16,968 nucleotides of DNA from CAYQUC01 sp964420605. GTDB lineage: Bacteria > Pseudomonadota > Gammaproteobacteria > UBA6429 > Thiohalophilaceae. Where the stretch lies: assembly GCA_964420605.1 (NCBI GenBank), contig CAYQUC010000070.1, positions 1-16,968 on the forward strand, given 5' to 3'. The position numbers and the translations under genes were made by a program. The notes below the pieces were generated by a model. The model was not told where the DNA came from, searched no databases, and worked only from the letters and a program-made list of their open reading frames with translations. Within the stretch, counting starts at the first letter, position 1, and each line of letters opens with the position of its first letter. Positions 7,229 through 14,200 of the stretch are shown in pieces.

Positions 7229-8083
7229 TTAATTTAACACTATTTTTTCTAAAGCAGTAAAAACATCATGGTGGACTCCAAAATAGAATCCGCCTCCTAA
7301 ATTATTTAAAATTTGGCGTTGGATGGGATTTCGATAACTTAATAACATAAACGCATTTCGAATTTTAACTTTATCACTAGCAGATAAATCATTTTGAACA
7401 GCCCATACATATCCTGGATAACTTGGAGTTTCCCAAATAATTTTAATGTTATTCTTATTTAAACGACCATCGTGATACATTTCATTAATGATACCGGAAT
7501 GTGCTACACCAACATCAACGCGACCTTCACGTACCCATTGAGCCGTTCGGTCATGTGCACCTGAATATTCTACTTTGCTAAAATATGTATTCGGAATAAT
7601 ATTTTTTTCTTTTAAAAAATGTCGTGGCATATAATGTCCTGTGGTAGATAAATGAGATCCGAAAGAAAATGTTTTACCTTCTAAATCTTTAAGTGAGTTA
7701 ATGCCACTATCTACTTTAACTAAGAATACACTACGGTAGGTCTTGTCAATGTCACGCATCACAAGTGGTTGAGCGTGACTCTTTTGGTGTGCAATAACGT
7801 AGGTGACACCACCAAATAATGCTAAATCAATTTTTTTTTCCGAAAACATCGTTAGAAAATCTTGATAACTCGTAGGAAAAATTAACGTTGTTTTTATTCC
7901 CAAAGCAGTACCCAAATATTGTAACAAGGGTTGATATTTTTTTTGCATACCCACCAAACTTTGATCGGGTAACACTGCCACCTTTAAATGTAATAAATTG
8001 ATCTCACCGGCACTACGATTGCACGATACCAGTAAGAATATAGTTATTACTAATGGGCTAATGAAAGCGGTACAACGATTCAT
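7229..8083 (-). CDS. PhnD-like periplasmic substrate-binding lipoprotein
   Basis: A 284-residue protein with a lipoprotein signal peptide: a hydrophobic core and lipobox LVSC with the lipidated Cys at 21. The mature part has the phosphate/phosphite/phosphonate-type (PhnD, type 2 periplasmic binding) pattern: KVAVLPD at the N-terminus, YQPLLQYL, IDLALFGGVTYVIA, VKVDSGINSLKDLEGKTFSFG, STTGHYMPRHFL and RVDVGVAHSGI. The ligand cannot be named; the family binds oxyanions and organophosphonates but also other small molecules. No ABC permease or ATPase accompanies it; instead a hybrid kinase gene starts one base after its stop, so a sensory rather than a transport role is likely, comparable in principle with TorT-TorS or LuxP-LuxQ. 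The ribosome site before the ATG is weak (an A-rich stretch). Its promoter would lie in 8084-8200 or in the assembly gap. Confidence 0.85.
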   Translation of the reverse strand: MNRCTAFISPLVITIFLLVSCNRSAGEINLLHLKVAVLPDQSLVGMQKKYQPLLQYLGTALGIKTTLIFPTSYQDFLTMFSEKKIDLALFGGVTYVIAHQKSHAQPLVMRDIDKTYRSVFLVKVDSGINSLKDLEGKTFSFGSHLSTTGHYMPRHFLKEKNIIPNTYFSKVEYSGAHDRTAQWVREGRVDVGVAHSGIINEMYHDGRLNKNNIKIIWETPSYPGYVWAVQNDLSASDKVKIRNAFMLLSYRNPIQRQILNNLGGGFYFGVHHDVFTALEKIVLN

Positions 8084-8200
8084 AATGCAGTATTTTTTTT
8101 CAAGTATTTCATTATTATTTATGTGACTTTGGTGCGCAAATGAATGACCGTATCTTTATTAATTACAAATTTATATGCACCTACTAGTTATAGGTTATAT

Positions 8201-8300
8201 NNNNNNNNNNNNNNNNNNNNNNNNNNNNNNNNNNNNNNNNNNNNNNNNNNNNNNNNNNNNNNNNNNNNNNNNNNNNNNNNNNNNNNNNNNNNNNNNNNNN
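8201..8300. other. Assembly gap (100 N)
   Basis: Exactly 100 undetermined bases, the conventional placeholder for a scaffold gap of unknown size. The true distance between the flanks, and anything lying between them, is unknown; co-occurrence of the left and right halves rests on scaffolding. Confidence 0.98.
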
Positions 8301-8642
8301 TAAAATAACAAACTCAATATAATACTGGCCGGTGAGAATAAAGGGTAATGATTAGTCATGCTGTAATCTCTGCTTAAAATGAAGATTAGGTTTCTTTTGT
8401 TAATACACTATATTTAACAATTCTTATTAATAGTTTCATTTTTTATATTCCCTAAATTTATACTCAAAAAAGAAAAAAATTTATTGCTATGATTAAGTAT
8501 TCTACGTTTAAAATATAATTTTCTTGTTTGTGAGCTAATTATCGTTTGTTATTTCTAAACGCTTTTCTTTTGTTCTACTGTAATGATATGTGCTTAAAGA
8601 GATGATACAGTTTAAAATAGCTTTACAATTATTGAGGAACTT
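8301..8642. other. Intergenic region upstream of the metzincin-like gene
   Basis: An AT-rich stretch of 342 bp with no open frame or RNA gene that I can support. A GAGGAA ribosome site (8634-8639) lies four bases before the ATG at 8643, and an in-frame TAA at 8613-8615 prevents an upstream start. TAAAAT at 8613-8618 is a possible -10 hexamer, but no convincing -35 accompanies it. Confidence 0.5.
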
Positions 8643-10784
8643 ATGAGACACAAAAATATTATAGATGAGCAGTTATCAATGGTTAAGAGTACTGAGTTTA
8701 GTGATAGTTTTTCTAGCAATACTGAAAGTGAAACACAAGACTTTATAAATGAGATTAATTGTTTACCACAAAATTTGGATGCTAGTGGTTTGTACGTTTA
8801 TCAAACTGGACGAAACCGAGAAGAGTTAAGGTTAGATGTTGATGGTCGATATCCTCAAATGGAAGCTAGTGGCGTTATTAATAGTGGGTTACGCAATCGT
8901 ATTCACTGGGTTGCTCGTTTAAAGCCCCAAGGGACTGATAAAATGATTGGGAATATTTGGTATAAGGACGGTAATACGGCCAGTTTTCCTTACGTGTCCG
9001 TTCGCATATCGATTAATCGAAGTGCTGATGAACAAAAACGTACAGTGAAAGTAGCATTTTTAGGAATTAATTCTCATTCAAGTTCTCGCCTCTATCGTTT
9101 TGAATCACGCTATTTTCACCCTGTTGAACTAGAATTTGATCGTGTTTCGGATGTTGCTAGCGATGATGCTGTGACGGAAATCAATACATGTGCTCACCCA
9201 AATCGACCCACACGACTTGAATGTGAGCGTTTAAGTATAAATACTGTTTTTCAGCGAGCTGGTTTTGATGTTACTACATCTGGTGGTAATGGCACTATTC
9301 CAATTGATGAGGCGGGTACAAACAGTACCTGGAGTAATGCTGAAATGCACGATGCAATGCAAAGTTATTGGTCGCGTTTTGCTAATAAACCGCAGTGGGC
9401 AACCTGGGTTTTATTTGCTAATTTACATGATTCGGGAAAAGGTTTGGGGGGGATCATGTTTGATGATATTGGACCAAATCACCGGCAAGGAACTGCTCTG
9501 TTTGAAAACTCGTTTGTTTCCGATGCTCCAATAGGAGATATCAATTCTGAAGCTTGGGTGTCAAGAATGCGTTTTTGGACTGCAGTTCATGAAATGGGAC
9601 ATTCGTTTAATTTGGCTCATTCTTGGCAGAAGGCGTTAGGGACTTCATGGACGCCAATACAAAATGAAGCAGAAGCACGTAGTTTTATGAATTATCCGTT
9701 TTTTGTAAATGGTGGCGCGACTGCTTTTTTTGCAGACTTTGAGAATAGATTTAGTGATAGCGAGTTATTATTTATGCGACATGCACCAAGTCGTTTTGTT
9801 CAAATGGGTAATGCAGATTGGTTTGATAACCATGCTTTTGAGCAAGCTAATGTATTAGAAAAAAATTTATTTAATTTGCAATTAAAAATAAACCGATCCG
9901 TTTCCAAGTATGAATTCCTTGAACCTATTATTTTAGAAATGAAACTAAGCAATATTTCAAGTGGGCCATTATTAGTTGATGAAAACATATTAACTGCTGC
10001 CCACAATATAACGGTTATCATAAAGCAGAAAGGAAAGCCTGCCAGAGAATGGCATCCATTTGTACGTTATTTGCGTAATATCAGCCAACAAGTCTTGTAT
10101 CCTGGTGAATCAGTATTCGAGTCATTGTCCGTTTCAATGGGGATTAATGGCTGGGATATAGCAGAACCAGGACAATATACGGTACAAATGTTATTAACAG
10201 TCGATGGTGGCGATATAATATCTAACCCGGTTAGTTTACAGGTGTTGCCTGTTAGCAGTTATGATGCTCAGTGTTGTGCTCAGGATATATTTTCAGAAGA
10301 TGTTGGACGTATTTTGGCTTTGAATGGAAGCAGGGAATTAAGTCGAGGCAATGATATATTGAATGATTTAATAGAACGATTACCTGATAGTCAAATAGCA
10401 AGACATGCACGAATTGCTTTAGCTATTCCGTTAGTGCGTGATTATAAAACTTTGGCGGAAAAAAATGGTAGTGTTGTCATTAATACCATAACGGCTAATC
10501 TAGACGAGGCAGAAAAAGTATTAAATACTGTATTATTAAATGATTCAGATTCAACAGCAAATACAGTTGGACACATTGAATTTAAAAAAATAGTGGATTC
10601 ATGCACTAGTGCATTTGCACAACATGGTCATGAATCAAAAGCTAAAAATTACTCTGAACAATCTTATAAAACCTTGTTATCGCGAGGAGTTCCTGAGTGG
10701 GTTTTTGGGAAAAGTAGCGTTATTAAAAAAATGTCAGAAGCTAAAAAAAATAAAAACAACAGTAAATCGGATGTGCCTGCTTAA
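8643..10784 (+). CDS. Metzincin-like zinc metallopeptidase, family uncharacterised
   Basis: A 713-residue protein. The key motif is HEMGHSFNLAH (316-326): His316, His320 and His326 as zinc ligands and Glu317 as the catalytic base, followed by SFMNY (347-351) that fits the Met-turn (Met349) of metzincins. The Gly usual at the seventh position of the metzincin motif (HExxHxxGxxH) is Asn323. The first 300 residues form a mixed domain of unknown type with Cys40, Cys183 and Cys194; after the catalytic domain, residues about 408-535 look like a beta-sandwich (LKINRSVSKYEFLEPIILEMKLSN onward) and about 545-690 are helical, ending in a Lys/Asn-rich tail. I recall similar HExxH-x2-NL-x-HSW hypothetical proteins but no named family. 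The N-terminus is polar with no Sec signal or TM helix, so it is either cytoplasmic or exported by another route. Its substrate is unknown. It precedes the RHS gene by 432 bp on the same strand. Confidence 0.75.
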   Translation: MRHKNIIDEQLSMVKSTEFSDSFSSNTESETQDFINEINCLPQNLDASGLYVYQTGRNREELRLDVDGRYPQMEASGVINSGLRNRIHWVARLKPQGTDKMIGNIWYKDGNTASFPYVSVRISINRSADEQKRTVKVAFLGINSHSSSRLYRFESRYFHPVELEFDRVSDVASDDAVTEINTCAHPNRPTRLECERLSINTVFQRAGFDVTTSGGNGTIPIDEAGTNSTWSNAEMHDAMQSYWSRFANKPQWATWVLFANLHDSGKGLGGIMFDDIGPNHRQGTALFENSFVSDAPIGDINSEAWVSRMRFWTAVHEMGHSFNLAHSWQKALGTSWTPIQNEAEARSFMNYPFFVNGGATAFFADFENRFSDSELLFMRHAPSRFVQMGNADWFDNHAFEQANVLEKNLFNLQLKINRSVSKYEFLEPIILEMKLSNISSGPLLVDENILTAAHNITVIIKQKGKPAREWHPFVRYLRNISQQVLYPGESVFESLSVSMGINGWDIAEPGQYTVQMLLTVDGGDIISNPVSLQVLPVSSYDAQCCAQDIFSEDVGRILALNGSRELSRGNDILNDLIERLPDSQIARHARIALAIPLVRDYKTLAEKNGSVVINTITANLDEAEKVLNTVLLNDSDSTANTVGHIEFKKIVDSCTSAFAQHGHESKAKNYSEQSYKTLLSRGVPEWVFGKSSVIKKMSEAKKNKNNSKSDVPA

Positions 10785-11216
10785 AGTGGCTAAATGAGTA
10801 TTGTTAGAGGTGATTATTTATTTATGAAAACTTAGTCACTTTTGACTAAGTTAATAAATGAAATTTATTAGTCTAAAAAACAAACAGTATCTGATGCTCT
10901 ATTATAAATTAATTTTTAAAAATACAATTTGATACCTATTTTAATGAAAGTATATATTGTAATTTAACAATAAAAGAGTATTATCTTTTTTTATATCAAA
11001 TATGGAATAGATTTTATTCATAAAATCGTACTCCTTCCTACCATGATTACACTGCAAAATAGTGATCTGCTATTTTCGATGCTATATAAACAATTTTTTT
11101 GTTAAATAAATTTTTTATTATAGATTAAAGGTCAAATAAATATATACAAAATTATTCAGTATACTTTTTATCTGAATGTAGCAGTGTTAATAATAACAAT
11201 TTAAAGGGATTTCCTA
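10785..11216. other. Intergenic region upstream of the RHS gene
   Basis: A 432-bp AT-rich stretch with no open frame of note. It holds a perfect hairpin at 10829-10852 (listed separately), a neighbouring TAATAAAT/ATTTATTA inverted repeat (10852-10859 and 10863-10870), and AAAATAG/CTATTTT (11056-11062 and 11070-11076) across a 7-base loop. TATACT at 11160-11165 matches the -10 consensus at five positions but has no clear -35. AAAGGGA (11203-11209) is the ribosome site of the RHS gene. The RHS gene thus probably has its own promoter. Confidence 0.45.
10829..10852. terminator. Perfect 10-bp hairpin after the peptidase gene, candidate terminator
   Basis: AACTTAGTCA (10829-10838) and TGACTAAGTT (10843-10852) are exact inverse complements around a CTTT loop. 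The hairpin starts 44 bp after the peptidase stop codon. No U-tract follows on the plus strand (AATAAATG); four T residues follow on the minus strand. Termination is likely from position but imperfect in form. Confidence 0.5.
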
Positions 11217-14200
11217 ATGAATAAAATAACCTATTATTTTAAAACACTGATTCTAATCAATATCTTATTCTATAGTTATTCTGCACATGCTGAGAACTGG
11301 TGTGCATATCAATCACCACTTTTATCTCTAAATTATTCAGTCTGTGGACCAAGTCCCGAAGTTTTAGCGACTTCTTTTTGTAATGGATGGGCAAATTATG
11401 AGGCAGATTCATACTATTCGTTAACGAGTACTTCAGTGGTTGTACCTGCAAAACCTTACTCGCCACTTCCACCTGAAACACCTAATACTTTTACATTTGG
11501 ATGTTCAACGACAGGGATTCCGATTAATTCAAATGATCCTCGAGGGTTAGGTCCTCTAACTTCGACTACTACTAATTCTATCGCTCAAACATTTCAAGGA
11601 ATACCTAAAGCACTTAAGAGCAGTGAATATAAGGGATGTAGTGACCTGAAAACTGTGGATTATGTGCGAATATCAACCGGAGAAAATATTTTTTCTGAAA
11701 TAGATTATCAATCCAATAGTCCCTCAAAATTGGATTTTATACGCTATTTTAGTTCAGAAAACGCTAGTTTGAGTTCGATTGCTTTGGGTTGGTCACATAA
11801 TTATAATAAAAGTATAGATATTGTAACTGATTCTTTAGGTTTAACTGTTGCTACAGTTAAGCGGTTAAGAGGCCGGTTATTACATTTTACGAAAACTACT
11901 ACAAATTTGTGGTTAGCAGATAGCGATGTTCGTATTAGTTTGACATCGTTTCCAACATTTCATGAGTTGACATTACCTGACGATACTCGTGAAATATACA
12001 ATTTGGACGGTCAATTAACCTCTATTGTTTATATTAATGGCTATAAAATAGCTCTTATATATGATGCTAATAATTTATTAACTACTATTACCGATAATGT
12101 AGGTTATTCTTTTACTTTGATTTATGATTCATTTAATAGAATCGAAGGAGTTAATGCATCAGATGGTCGTAGTTTTGGATATCGCTATAATCAGGGTTTA
12201 CTGGATAATGTTAGTTATATTGATGGCGCTATTAAATCGTATATTTATGATGATCTCAACCAACCAAATATGTTGTCGGGTGTTACAAATGAAGAAGGTG
12301 TTCGATATTTAACATGGACATATGATAAGTATAATCGAGTTTTATCAACAGAACACGAAGCTGGTTTAGAAAGAGTAGATTTTAGTTATCAATTTAATGC
12401 TTCAAGCTCTGATTTACTTAGATCCGTAACTAACTCTACTGGTGATACTAACTATACGTTTCAAGTTGTTGAAGGCGTTCCATTGTTGAGTTCTGCCACT
12501 GGTGTTGGTAATAGCGAATGCGACAAAGGAAATCCAACGTATACTTATGCACTTAATGGTAATGTGTTATCAAAAACTGTTTATGGTAGAACAATTCAAT
12601 TTAGTAATTATGATGAAAAACATAATGCACAAACTATTATAGAAGGCTTTAGTACACCAGAAGTTAAAACAACATCATTTTCATATAACCCAAATTTTTA
12701 TCAGAGAGTAGCATCAAAAACTGAAGAATCGGTTTCAGCATCATCTGGAGTTAAAGTAACTCGATATCGTTATGATATTTATGGGAATATAACTAATATA
12801 TTAATAGAGGGGTATACCGTCTCAGGAGCACCAGTTAATCGTTCTATTTCATATGAATACACTGGACCGTTAAATCAATTGTCCTTAATTGATGGCGCAA
12901 GACCAAATACTCCAGAAATAAATGATATTAAGCGATTCAATTACTATCAAAATATTGCGGTAAATGGTTCAAGTCGAGCACGACTACGTAGTGTTGATAA
13001 TGCCGGTATTCTAATTCGAAGTAATATCCAATATACCACTAGTGGAAAATTGAGTAATGAAATTAGAACCAATGGTCTATCTATAACAAATCAATATTAT
13101 AATTCGGCCGGTAAAGAACGTCTTCTGTCCTATATTGAGACAGTAGGAACCAAATCTAGAGCAGTAAATTATTCATTTTTTCCTTCGGGTAACATATCGT
13201 CTATTTCGTTTACGGGATCACTTAATGATTTTGTAGTTTTTATTAGCTACGATCAATTTGGACGAATAAATGGTATGACTGATTCTCTTGGTAATGACAT
13301 TAACTACTTATTAAATAAAAACGGTGATGTTATAAAAAGCGATTTATATAATAATTTCAGTGTTCCTGTACTTGCTCCAACTAGAACCGTGAATCAAACA
13401 TTCAATATTGATGGTCGTTTAGAATCAGTGGTGTCAGCTAACGAAAAAATTGATTTTATTTATGACTACAGAAGTTTAAATTTCACGACGATAAGAGGTC
13501 TTCAGTCTATAGAAATAATGGATACAACCTATGAGTTTGATGGTTTAAATCGTTTAAACCGTGTATTGGTTGGGCTAGGCATTACTCCAAGTAGCACATC
13601 AAAAATTACCGAATTCAGATATGGCTTAAATGATAAGTTAGCGGTAACAACCGAACCAAATCAAGCTGTAACCAATTATATTTATGATGATTTGGGTAAT
13701 TTACTAACAAAGAATATTGGATATAGTTCATCCATTAATTTTAGTTATGATGAAAATGGTAATCCAGTTTCTAAAAGTACAGAAAATAATACTGTTGCAT
13801 ATTCCTATGATAGCTTAAATCGAATTACTTCAATTAAAGGGACTGACATAACAAATAATGTCACAGCAACCTATGATTTGTGTCTTGGTGGAGTAGGACG
13901 ATTGTGTAGCGTTCAAGATGCTAGTGGTTTAACTCAATATGAATATGATGGTTTTGGTCATGTTATAAAACAAACGCATACAGAAATGGGATTAGATTAC
14001 ATTACCTCATATTATTATGATTTATTTAATCAACTTCTGTATACAGTTTATCCATCAGGACGTATTGTCAATAATTTTTACAGTACTACAGGCAAAATTC
14101 ATTCTGTTGATACAATAAGTAACGGTATATCATCAATTATTATTGATGATATTAAGTATACTGCTGATGGCAAAGTATCCAACTTTTTATACGGTAATGG

